64,000 bases of DNA, from NCBI RefSeq assembly GCF_002163675.1, contig NZ_CP019334.1, forward strand, positions 1,002,001 to 1,066,000, given 5' to 3'. Shown here in pieces: positions 36,788 through 43,985 of the stretch. Numbering within the stretch: position 1 is the stretch's first letter; each line of letters opens with the position of its first letter. Below the pieces are notes generated by a model. That model saw only the letters and a list, made by a program, of their open reading frames with translations, searched no databases and was not told the DNA's origin. A program made the translations under genes and the position numbers. The stretch is from Polaribacter sp. SA4-12. GTDB taxonomy: Bacteria; Bacteroidota; Bacteroidia; Flavobacteriales; Flavobacteriaceae.

Positions 36788-38542
36788 TTGAAAGAACTAC
36801 GACACATTAATAAGTACTTTTCTAAATATAAATGGCGATTAATAATCGGTATTATAATGACCTTTTCTGCTAAATTCTTGGCTTTAAAAATCCCTCAAAT
36901 AATTGGTGATTCTTTAAACGTTGTTGAAGATTATCAAAACGGAATTGTAACGAATTTAGAAGAAGTAAATCACCAATTATTAATAAATGTACTTATTATA
37001 ATTGGTGTAACCGTATTATCTGGAGTTTTCACTTTTTTAATGAGACAAACAATAATTGTTACTTCTAGATTGATAGAATTTGATCTTAAAAACGAGATTT
37101 ATGAGCAATACCAAAGATTATCGCTTAATTTCTACAAGAAGAATAGAACAGGTGATTTAATGAATAGAATCTCTGAAGATGTTTCTAAAGTAAGAATGTA
37201 TGTTGGACCAGCAATTATGTACAGTATGAATATGATTGTATTGTTTACTGTTGGTTTTACACAAATGATGAGTATCGATGTAAAACTAACCATGTATACA
37301 TTAATTCCTTTTCCTTTATTATCAATTTCAATCTTTATTTTAAGTAAAGTTATTCATAAAAGAAGTACCGTTGTTCAAGAATATTTATCAAAATTAACAA
37401 CATTTAATCAAGAGTTTTTCTCAGGAATTAATGTTGTAAAATCGTACGGAATTGAAGCTTCAATTATAAAGGATTTTGATAAAATAGCTGATGAAAGCAA
37501 GGATAAAAACATCCACCTTCAAAAAGCAAATGCATTATTTTTTCCTTTAATGGTATTTTTAATTGGTATTAGTAACATCATTGTTATTTATGTTGGTGGA
37601 CAACAATATATTAATAACGAAATAAAAATAGGGACCATTATTGAGTTCATGTTGTATGTTAACATTCTTACTTGGCCAGTAGCAGTTGTAGGTTGGGTAA
37701 CTTCTATGATACAGCAAGCAGAAGCTTCTCAAGCAAGAATTAATGAATTTTTACAACAAGTGCCAGAAATTGTTAATACAAACACATCGTCTACAGAATT
37801 AAAAGGAAATGTTACTTTTAAGGATGTTACTTTTACCTATGATGATACAAATATTACTGCCTTAAAAAACGTAAATTTCTCTGTAAAATCTGGAGAAACA
37901 ATAGCTATTTTAGGAAAAACAGGTTCTGGAAAATCTACAATTATTGAACTTATTTCTAGATTATATGATACAGACATAGGAACTATCTTATTAGACGGAA
38001 AACCAATAAAAGAAGCTAATTTAGATGATGTTAGAAGTCAGATTGGTTTTGTACCTCAAGATCCTTTTTTATTCTCTGAAAGTATCGAAGACAATATTAA
38101 ATTCGGAAAAGAAGATGCTACAGAAGAAGAAATTATAGCAGCAGCAAAAAATGCTGATGTTCATAAAAACATTATCGATTTCCCTAATGGTTACAAAACC
38201 ATTTTAGGAGAACGTGGTGTTACACTTTCTGGCGGACAAAAACAGCGTGTTTCTATTGCAAGAGCAATTATTAAAAACCCTAAAATCTTAATTTTTGACG
38301 ATTGTTTATCTGCTGTAGATACAGAAACTGAAGAAAAAATATTATCAAATTTAGAAAGAATCTCTAAAAACATCACAACATTTATTATTAGCCACAGAGT
38401 TTCATCAGCCAAAAATGCTGATAAAATCATTGTTTTAGACGAAGGTGAAATTACACAACAAGGAACTCATAATCAGTTAATAACGCAAGAAGGTTACTAT
38501 AAAGGTTTGTATGATCAACAACTTTTAGAAAAAGAAATTTAA
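36788..38542 (+). CDS. ABC exporter, fused membrane and ATPase domains (MsbA/MdlB-like)
   Basis: The start is TTG 36788. The 584-residue half-transporter has six membrane helices (to about residue 315) and an ATPase domain with Walker A GKTGSGKS, signature TLSGGQKQR, Walker B ILIFDD and H-loop ISHR. The residue after the Walker B Asp504, normally the catalytic Glu, is Asp505 (FDDCLSAVD). That substitution is known from the degenerate site of heterodimeric exporters. No partner half-transporter lies nearby. Substrate unknown: lipid or drug. Confidence 0.92.
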   Translation: MKELRHINKYFSKYKWRLIIGIIMTFSAKFLALKIPQIIGDSLNVVEDYQNGIVTNLEEVNHQLLINVLIIIGVTVLSGVFTFLMRQTIIVTSRLIEFDLKNEIYEQYQRLSLNFYKKNRTGDLMNRISEDVSKVRMYVGPAIMYSMNMIVLFTVGFTQMMSIDVKLTMYTLIPFPLLSISIFILSKVIHKRSTVVQEYLSKLTTFNQEFFSGINVVKSYGIEASIIKDFDKIADESKDKNIHLQKANALFFPLMVFLIGISNIIVIYVGGQQYINNEIKIGTIIEFMLYVNILTWPVAVVGWVTSMIQQAEASQARINEFLQQVPEIVNTNTSSTELKGNVTFKDVTFTYDDTNITALKNVNFSVKSGETIAILGKTGSGKSTIIELISRLYDTDIGTILLDGKPIKEANLDDVRSQIGFVPQDPFLFSESIEDNIKFGKEDATEEEIIAAAKNADVHKNIIDFPNGYKTILGERGVTLSGGQKQRVSIARAIIKNPKILIFDDCLSAVDTETEEKILSNLERISKNITTFIISHRVSSAKNADKIIVLDEGEITQQGTHNQLITQEGYYKGLYDQQLLEKEI

Positions 38543-38623
38543 TCTTTAACATTGCTACATTAAATATTTTGTTAGATTTGTTAAGTATAACAAACATTTT
38601 ATAATTACTATTTTAAAAGAATT

Positions 38624-39001
38624 ATGGCAGAGAGAGCAGAGAGAATTGAGCAAGAAGAAATTTTTTCACAAGTATTAAGAGCAGGAAGAAGAACTTACTT
38701 TTTTGATGTAAGAGCTACAAAGGCAGATGATTATTACTTAACTGTTACAGAAAGTAAAAAGTTTACACATGATGATGGAAGCTTCCACTACCAAAAACAC
38801 AAAATTTACTTATATAAAGAAGATTTCACTGATTTTCAAGAAATGTTAGGTAAAGCAACTGATTATATTTTAAACGAAAAAGGTAGCGAAGTAATTAGTG
38901 AACGTCATCAAAAAGATTTTAAAAAGGAAGAAGAAACCGAAATTACTGATGAAATTAAATCAACTGAAAGTTTTACAGATGTTTCTTTTGACGATATATA
39001 A
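38624..39001 (+). CDS. DUF3276 PUR-alpha-like nucleic-acid-binding protein
   Basis: The 125-residue protein opens with EEIFSQVLRAGRRTYFFDVRA and YYLTVTESKK, the PUR repeat pattern of the Bacteroidota DUF3276 family, whose structures resemble PUR-alpha. The C-terminus is acidic (KKEEETEITDEIKSTE). It probably binds single-stranded DNA or RNA; the role is unknown. It is followed by a strong terminator. Confidence 0.88.
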   Translation: MAERAERIEQEEIFSQVLRAGRRTYFFDVRATKADDYYLTVTESKKFTHDDGSFHYQKHKIYLYKEDFTDFQEMLGKATDYILNEKGSEVISERHQKDFKKEEETEITDEIKSTESFTDVSFDDI

Positions 39002-39091
39002 CACTAACCATAGACTGGTTTTGTAGAATATTTTCTATATAAAACAGAAAAATTTTACTTAAAAGAATTTTAATTCAAATTAATTTTACTC

Positions 39092-39130
39092 AAAAAGAAC
39101 CATAAGTTTTATATTTATGGTTCTTTTTTT
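39092..39130 (+). terminator. Intrinsic terminator after DUF3276 gene
   Basis: AAAAAGAACCATAA (39092-39105) pairs with TTATGGTTCTTTTT (39115-39128) over 14 bp, followed by more T. The ATG at 39133 directly abuts it and is therefore an unlikely start for the next gene. Confidence 0.85.
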
Positions 39131-39165
39131 TAATGCTAGTTGGCTTTAATTACCCTGTCAAACCT

Positions 39166-39870
39166 ATGAAATTTCATAAAGAAAAAATTGATAAATTAAT
39201 AACACTTGAAAAAGAGAATAATTTAGTGAATCATATTTTGACAAGTTTATTCAATAAAGGAAAAACTATAGCTAAAAAAAACACGAACGAATATATTATA
39301 TGGACAAGTAATTATTGGGTTGGATTTTTTTATCCAATTTTTAAGATAAACTTCGATAAAGACGGAGAAATAACAAATATTAAATCTGAATTAAGCTTGA
39401 ATGGGAAATTATGGAGAGTAATTTTGAGTAGTTTACTTATATTATTTTTTGTTTTTTTTCTAATAATTCCAATAATTGAAAATTTCAAAAACTTTGATTT
39501 TTCAATGCTAATAATTCTCGGAGTATTTAGTCTTTTAGCTTTTGGTTTTATTTGGGTCTTTAAAAAATTTTATGAGAATGAAACAAAAAACTTATTAAAT
39601 GAATTAAAAATACTTGTTGGATTAGACTCAAAAGAAACTATTGAAGAAAAAGAGAATAAAAAAAGTGAGTGGACTTTGAAAAGAATACTTTTGAGAGTTT
39701 TTATTTATCCATTTGCTTTATTTATAATTTTCATATCTTGTTATGGTATTTACAAAGGCACTTTTTTTAGAGGATTTTTTGGAGTTCTAATAGCTGTTGC
39801 TTTTTTGTATACTGATATTAAAATAATTTGGAAAAAAAGAAAAACTAAAGCTAAGAACATACAAAATTAA
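39166..39870 (+). CDS. Unrecognised membrane protein with about four helices
   Basis: I do not recognise this 234-residue protein (245 from ATG 39133, which touches the terminator). The N-terminal 80 residues are charged and soluble (KFHKEKIDKLITLEKENN). A hydrophobic helix pair follows (VILSSLLILFFVFFLIIPII and SMLIILGVFSLLAFGFIWVF), then a charged loop (about 150-180). A second pair ends the protein (FIYPFALFIIFISCYGIYKG and GVLIAVAFLYTDIKIIW) with a basic tail. It is the only gene in this part of the window without a family I can name and sits between a terminator and the menaquinone genes, so it may be an accessory insertion. Confidence 0.65.
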   Translation: MKFHKEKIDKLITLEKENNLVNHILTSLFNKGKTIAKKNTNEYIIWTSNYWVGFFYPIFKINFDKDGEITNIKSELSLNGKLWRVILSSLLILFFVFFLIIPIIENFKNFDFSMLIILGVFSLLAFGFIWVFKKFYENETKNLLNELKILVGLDSKETIEEKENKKSEWTLKRILLRVFIYPFALFIIFISCYGIYKGTFFRGFFGVLIAVAFLYTDIKIIWKKRKTKAKNIQN

Positions 39871-39871
39871 T

Positions 39872-39914
39872 TGCTTTGTTTTAGATAACTTACAAAATCC
39901 AACGCAACAAAGCA
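39872..39914. repeat. Inverted repeat between convergent genes
   Basis: TGCTTTGTT (39872-39880) and AACAAAGCA (39906-39914) are perfect 9-bp arms around 25 nt. It may be a weak terminator for the two convergent genes. Confidence 0.35.
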
Positions 39915-39927
39915 TTTATCAACATTT

Positions 39928-40977
39928 TTACAATACTTTTTTCATCGTCTTACTTTTAGCAATGGTTTCTTCCCATTCCTTTTTAGCATTACTCTCTTTT
40001 GTAATACCACCACCAACATAAATAGAAGCTGTTTTCTCTTCAATATTCATACATCTTAAATTTACAAAGAGTGATGAATTTTTATTTTCAAGATTTAATT
40101 CACCTAAAAAACCTGTATAAAAGCTTCTACTATAGTTTTCATTTTGGTTGATAAACCTTTTTGCTTGTTCCCTTGGTAAGCCACAAACTGCAGGCGTTGG
40201 ATGTAATTTTCTTATCAACTCTTTTAAGTTCGATTTTTTATTTAAATTACCCTCTACCCTACTTCTTAAATGCAATAAGTTTCCTGCTTTTACAGTTTCT
40301 GTTTTATCAATTTTTAAATTACTTGATATTGGTTCTAATTGATTTTGAATAAAATCTGTAACTAATTGTTGTTCTTCTAACTCTTTCGATTTCCAGATAA
40401 CTTCATCAGAATCCACATATACTTGAGTTCCTGCCAAAGACATTGTTGTAAAATCAGCATCAGAAATAGTTAATAATGTTTCTGGAGTTGCACCAAACCA
40501 CAAACCAACTTTTGGATGAAACCATACATAAACAAATGCATTTTTATAGGTTTTTAAAAGTTTTTTAAACGTGATTAGTACATCAAATTCACTTAATAAA
40601 ACTTCTTCTTTTCTAGAAACTACAACTTTCTTAAGCTCGTTATTATTAATTTCATCGAGCGTTTTTTCTACAAGATGAATGTGTTTTTCTTTATCAGAAT
40701 TAGTCGCATCTTCAAAAATAGTATTGAAAGAAAAATCTTCTTCAATTAAGATATCCTCATTGATAAACGCTGCATTTTCAAGAGGAAATAAAATAGCATT
40801 TTCTTCACTATTAAAAGGTGCAAATACAAATCCGGTTTCTGTAAATTCTGAAGTGAAATTTAATGTATTGTCATCCATAAAAAAACCAGAAATTGTTGAT
40901 GAATTTGGTTTTCTATAGGCTACAAAAGGTTTATTTCCTTTAAAATTTTCTTCAATTTTATTAAAAATGATATTCAA
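39928..40977 (-). CDS. menF: Isochorismate synthase (MenF/EntC type)
   Basis: The 349-residue protein has the chorismate-binding fold: KKVVVSRKEEV near residue 100, FGATPETLLTI, SLAGTQ, KLHPTPAVCGLP and the closing YVGGGITKESN. It turns chorismate into isochorismate. Its partner is a PaaI-type thioesterase 13 nt upstream, which fits menaquinone synthesis better than a siderophore. The other men genes lie outside the window. Confidence 0.93.
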   Translation of the reverse strand: MNIIFNKIEENFKGNKPFVAYRKPNSSTISGFFMDDNTLNFTSEFTETGFVFAPFNSEENAILFPLENAAFINEDILIEEDFSFNTIFEDATNSDKEKHIHLVEKTLDEINNNELKKVVVSRKEEVLLSEFDVLITFKKLLKTYKNAFVYVWFHPKVGLWFGATPETLLTISDADFTTMSLAGTQVYVDSDEVIWKSKELEEQQLVTDFIQNQLEPISSNLKIDKTETVKAGNLLHLRSRVEGNLNKKSNLKELIRKLHPTPAVCGLPREQAKRFINQNENYSRSFYTGFLGELNLENKNSSLFVNLRCMNIEEKTASIYVGGGITKESNAKKEWEETIAKSKTMKKVL

Positions 40978-40990
40978 TGTATGTTATAAT

Positions 40991-41407
40991 TTATTTTTTA
41001 TTTAAAACGATATTTGTCATTTTTGCAACAGAAATTAAATCGTCATTTTCATCGACAATAGTAACTTCCCATAAATGCGTGGTTCTCCCTTTATGAATAT
41101 TCTTTGCAGTAGCAAAAACAACACCTTCTCTTTTGCTTTTTATATGGTTTATAGATAACTGAATTCCGTTAATAAATTGACTTTTACTATCGATAAAAAA
41201 GTTTGACGCTGCACTACCTACACTTTCTGCTAAAGCTGCAGTTGCACCTCCATGTAATTGTCCATAAGGTTGATGAACTTTAGAGTTTACAGGCATTTTT
41301 GCTGTTAAAAAATCATCGCCAAGAGCAACATATTCAATATCAAGCGTTTCCATTAAAGTCCCTTTAGAATGCTCGTTAAAGGCTTTTAAAATAGCAATTG
41401 TATCCAT
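40991..41407 (-). CDS. PaaI-family hotdog thioesterase, probable DHNA-CoA thioesterase
   Basis: The 138-residue hotdog protein has the active-site stretch QLHGGATAALAESVGSAA (Glu as likely catalytic base) and the strand GRTTHLWEVTIVDE. It is co-transcribed with isochorismate synthase, so hydrolysis of 1,4-dihydroxy-2-naphthoyl-CoA in menaquinone synthesis is the best guess. Phenylacetyl-CoA-type substrates cannot be excluded. Confidence 0.88.
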   Translation of the reverse strand: MDTIAILKAFNEHSKGTLMETLDIEYVALGDDFLTAKMPVNSKVHQPYGQLHGGATAALAESVGSAASNFFIDSKSQFINGIQLSINHIKSKREGVVFATAKNIHKGRTTHLWEVTIVDENDDLISVAKMTNIVLNKK

Positions 41408-41447
41408 ATCATTCAGATTATAATGTAAAAGTACATATAAAATTTTG

Positions 41448-41455
41448 TATTTTTG
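41448..41455 (+). promoter_or_regulatory. -7 box of the pRiA4b-type gene
   Basis: TATTTTTG matches TAnnTTTG exactly, 23 nt before ATG 41479. It also supports this start over an earlier in-frame ATG at 41398, which lies upstream of the box. Confidence 0.5.
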
Positions 41456-41478
41456 CAGCAGAAAAGTTAAACCATTTT

Positions 41479-41979
41479 ATGTACAAAATACGCGTAATTT
41501 TAGACACCAAAGAAGATGTAATCAGAACTATTTTAGTTGATGACAACTTAAATTTAGAAGATTTACACTCTACAATTGCTAAAGCCTTTGGTTTTGGAGG
41601 AAAAGAAATGGCTTCTTTTTACAGAACTGATGATGAATGGAATCAAGATGAAGAAATTCCGTTATTCAATATGGAAGAAGTTGGAGAAGGTATTTCTATG
41701 CAAACTTGTATTTTGAATGATACTTTATCTGAAGAAAACAACAAATTAATTTACGTGTATGATTTCTTAAAAATGTGGACTTTTTATGTAGAAGTTATTG
41801 AAATTTCTGCTGATAAAAATGAGAATTTACCACAGATTATATTAACAGTTGGTGAAGTGCCTAGTGAAGCTCCAGAAAAAGAATTTGTTGCAGAAAAATT
41901 AGATGACGGCTTTGGAGACGATGGTGACATTGATGACGAATTTGGTCATTTTGATGATTTCGATTATAACGAATATTAG
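41479..41979 (+). CDS. Plasmid pRiA4b ORF-3-like protein
   Basis: The 166-residue protein has the pRiA4b ORF-3/IS1096 TnpR-like fold: MYKIRVILDTKEDVIRTI, LEDLHSTIAKAFGF and KLIYVYDFLKMWTFYVEVIE. A strongly acidic C-terminus follows (about 140-166, DDGFGDDGDIDDEFGHFDD). Although named after mobile-element genes, this form is a stand-alone conserved Bacteroidota gene with no transposase or inverted repeats nearby. Function unknown. Confidence 0.85.
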   Translation: MYKIRVILDTKEDVIRTILVDDNLNLEDLHSTIAKAFGFGGKEMASFYRTDDEWNQDEEIPLFNMEEVGEGISMQTCILNDTLSEENNKLIYVYDFLKMWTFYVEVIEISADKNENLPQIILTVGEVPSEAPEKEFVAEKLDDGFGDDGDIDDEFGHFDDFDYNEY

Positions 41980-41994
41980 AAAATATATTTAAGC

Positions 41995-42067
41995 GTGTAA
42001 CTGGTTAATTGTTTAACTGTTAATAGCTTTTCTACAATTAAACAATTACACTTTTAAACAATTACAC
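41995..42067. repeat. Imperfect hairpin with GTGTAA/TTACAC ends
   Basis: GTGTAACTGG, then TTAATTGTTTAACTG, runs into TACAATTAAACAATTACAC and a second TTTTAAACAATTACAC. The right half is a direct repeat of AAACAATTACAC and pairs imperfectly with the left half. It could be a terminator or a REP-like element. Confidence 0.5.
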
Positions 42068-42131
42068 ATTAAAGAAGTAACAAATTTGTATTTTAGTCGT
42101 CTTACAGACATAACCGACTAAATCAATTTCT

Positions 42132-43031
42132 TTGGAAACTATCTTATCACTTAAAAATCTCGATAAAAAATACGGAAAAGTTCACGCAGTAAACAATCTT
42201 TCTTTTGATATACAAAGAGGAAATGTTTATGGAATTTTAGGTCCTAATGGAAGTGGAAAATCTACCACTTTAGGAATCATTTTAAATGTTGTTAATAGAA
42301 CTTCTGGTGAGTTTTCTTGGTTTAACGGAAAACTATCCACTCATGAAGCATTAAAAAAAGTAGGCGCAATTATTGAGCGACCTAATTTTTACCCTTACAT
42401 GACTGCTAATCAGAATTTAGCTTTGATATGTAAGATTAAAGGAATATCCACAGAAAAAATTAACGAAAAACTTACAACAGTAAATCTTTTTGATAGAAGA
42501 GATAGTAAGTTTAGTACCTTCTCTTTAGGTATGAAACAACGTTTAGCGATTGCTTCTGCCCTATTAAATGATCCTGAGATTTTAATTTTAGATGAGCCTA
42601 CAAATGGTTTAGATCCTCAAGGAATTCATGAAATTCGCCAAATTATACAAAATATTGCTGCAAATGGAACTACAATTTTATTAGCTTCACACCTTCTAGA
42701 TGAAGTTGAAAAAGTGTGTTCTCACGTTGTTGTAATAAGAAATGGCATAAAATTATATAGTGGTCGTGTTGATGAAATGACAGCTTCAAATGGTTTATTT
42801 GAACTAAAAGTTGAATCTGATGAAGATAAACTATTATCACTTTTAGAAGAACATCCTGCAATTGGCAAAGTAAATAAAGATCACGAAACTATTATTGCTA
42901 CATTAAACAATTCTATTTCTGCAACAGAAATCAATGAATTTCTATTCAAAAAGGGTATTATTTTATCTCACTTGGTAAAACGTAAACCTAGTTTAGAACA
43001 ACAATTCTTAGATTTAACAAACAACAACTAA
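42132..43031 (+). CDS. ABC transporter ATP-binding protein
   Basis: The start is TTG 42132, giving METILSLKNLDKKYGKVHAV. The 299-residue ATPase has Walker A GPNGSGKST, signature FSLGMKQR, Walker B ILILDEPTNGLDP and switch His in LASHLLDEVE. The length and C-terminal extension fit ABC-2/NatA-type systems. The permease follows 61 nt later. Substrate unknown. Confidence 0.93.
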   Translation: METILSLKNLDKKYGKVHAVNNLSFDIQRGNVYGILGPNGSGKSTTLGIILNVVNRTSGEFSWFNGKLSTHEALKKVGAIIERPNFYPYMTANQNLALICKIKGISTEKINEKLTTVNLFDRRDSKFSTFSLGMKQRLAIASALLNDPEILILDEPTNGLDPQGIHEIRQIIQNIAANGTTILLASHLLDEVEKVCSHVVVIRNGIKLYSGRVDEMTASNGLFELKVESDEDKLLSLLEEHPAIGKVNKDHETIIATLNNSISATEINEFLFKKGIILSHLVKRKPSLEQQFLDLTNNN

Positions 43032-43040
43032 TCATTAGAA

Positions 43041-43065
43041 TGTCAGTTCGAGCAAAGTTGAGAAC
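43041..43065 (+). repeat. Degenerate copy of the TGTCAGTTCGAG...GAGAAC repeat
   Basis: TGTCAGTTCGAG is followed by a short spacer and TTGAGAAC. It has the same ends as the element at 501-547 but has lost the inner stem. It lies between the ATPase and permease genes. Confidence 0.5.
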
Positions 43066-43092
43066 AAATTCAAATTAAAAACATATAACGTC

Positions 43093-43938
43093 ATGTTAAG
43101 ACTACTTACTATAGAATTTCATAAATTAAAACACAATACAGCCAGTAAAGTATTATCAATTATTTACTTTGGATTACTGACTTCTATTGCATTAATCGCA
43201 GCAATAAAATTTGATGTTGGGCCTATAAAATTTCATTTAGCTGAAATGGGAATTTTCAATTTTCCATACATTTGGCATTTTAACACATACATGGCCGCCA
43301 TTCTAAAATTCTTTTTATTATTGGTAATTGTCTCAATGATGGCCAATGAATACAGCTATAAAACCTTAAAACAAAATTTAATTGATGGTTTAAGCAAAAA
43401 AGAGTTTATCCTTTCTAAATTTTATACTGTAGTTGCTTTTGCATTAATTTCTACTCTATTTGTTTTTGTAGTTTCTTTAATTTTAGGACTCGTTTATTCA
43501 GACTATAATGAATTTGCTATCATCGTTTCTGATTTAAAATATTTAGTTGCTTTCTTTATTAAGTTAGTAGGTTTCTTTTCTATGGGACTATTCTTCGGAA
43601 TTTTAGTAAAACGTTCTGCATTTGCAGTTGGCGCCATGGTTGTTTGGTTTATTGCAGAAAGTATGTTTAAAGGATATCTTTTTTGGACCTTTAAAGATGC
43701 AACTAACACAACAGAATCTGTAGATTCAATTATGCAATTTTTACCATTTGAAGCGATGGCAAACTTAATAAAAGAGCCTTTTTCTAGATTAGGTGCTGTT
43801 AGATCTGTTGCAAATCAAATAGGTGAAAATTTCACAAAAAGTTACGATGTAGATTTCTCTTCAATCCTAATTGTTACAGTTTGGACTTTTATCTTAATTT
43901 ATTTGTCTTATGCACTGTTAAAAAAGAGAGATTTATAA
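43093..43938 (+). CDS. ABC-2 type transporter permease
   Basis: The 281-residue protein starts MLRLLTIEFHKLKHNTASKV and has six predicted membrane helices, including FFLLLVIVSMMANEYSYKTL, whose ending is the usual ABC-2 motif. It pairs with the ATPase upstream. The substrate is unknown; the downstream T9SS protein gene need not be related. Confidence 0.88.
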   Translation: MLRLLTIEFHKLKHNTASKVLSIIYFGLLTSIALIAAIKFDVGPIKFHLAEMGIFNFPYIWHFNTYMAAILKFFLLLVIVSMMANEYSYKTLKQNLIDGLSKKEFILSKFYTVVAFALISTLFVFVVSLILGLVYSDYNEFAIIVSDLKYLVAFFIKLVGFFSMGLFFGILVKRSAFAVGAMVVWFIAESMFKGYLFWTFKDATNTTESVDSIMQFLPFEAMANLIKEPFSRLGAVRSVANQIGENFTKSYDVDFSSILIVTVWTFILIYLSYALLKKRDL

Positions 43939-43952
43939 TACTTTTTAAATAT

Positions 43953-43985
43953 ATTTGATGTTTTAGAATAGAAATAACATCAAAT
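43953..43985 (+). promoter_or_regulatory. Inverted repeat covering the start codon of the 1549-residue protein
   Basis: ATTTGATGTT (43953-43962) and AACATCAAAT (43976-43985) are perfect 10-bp arms with a 13-nt loop. The right arm includes the first two bases of ATG 43984, so in mRNA the hairpin would hide the start. Confidence 0.4.

Noticed and set aside
39133..39165. Earlier ATG for the unrecognised membrane protein
   Set aside because: It touches the T run of the preceding terminator; ATG 39166 is more plausible.
41479..41979. pRiA4b ORF-3-like gene as evidence of a mobile element
   Set aside because: No transposase, terminal inverted repeats or target duplications surround it; such genes are common as ordinary chromosomal genes.
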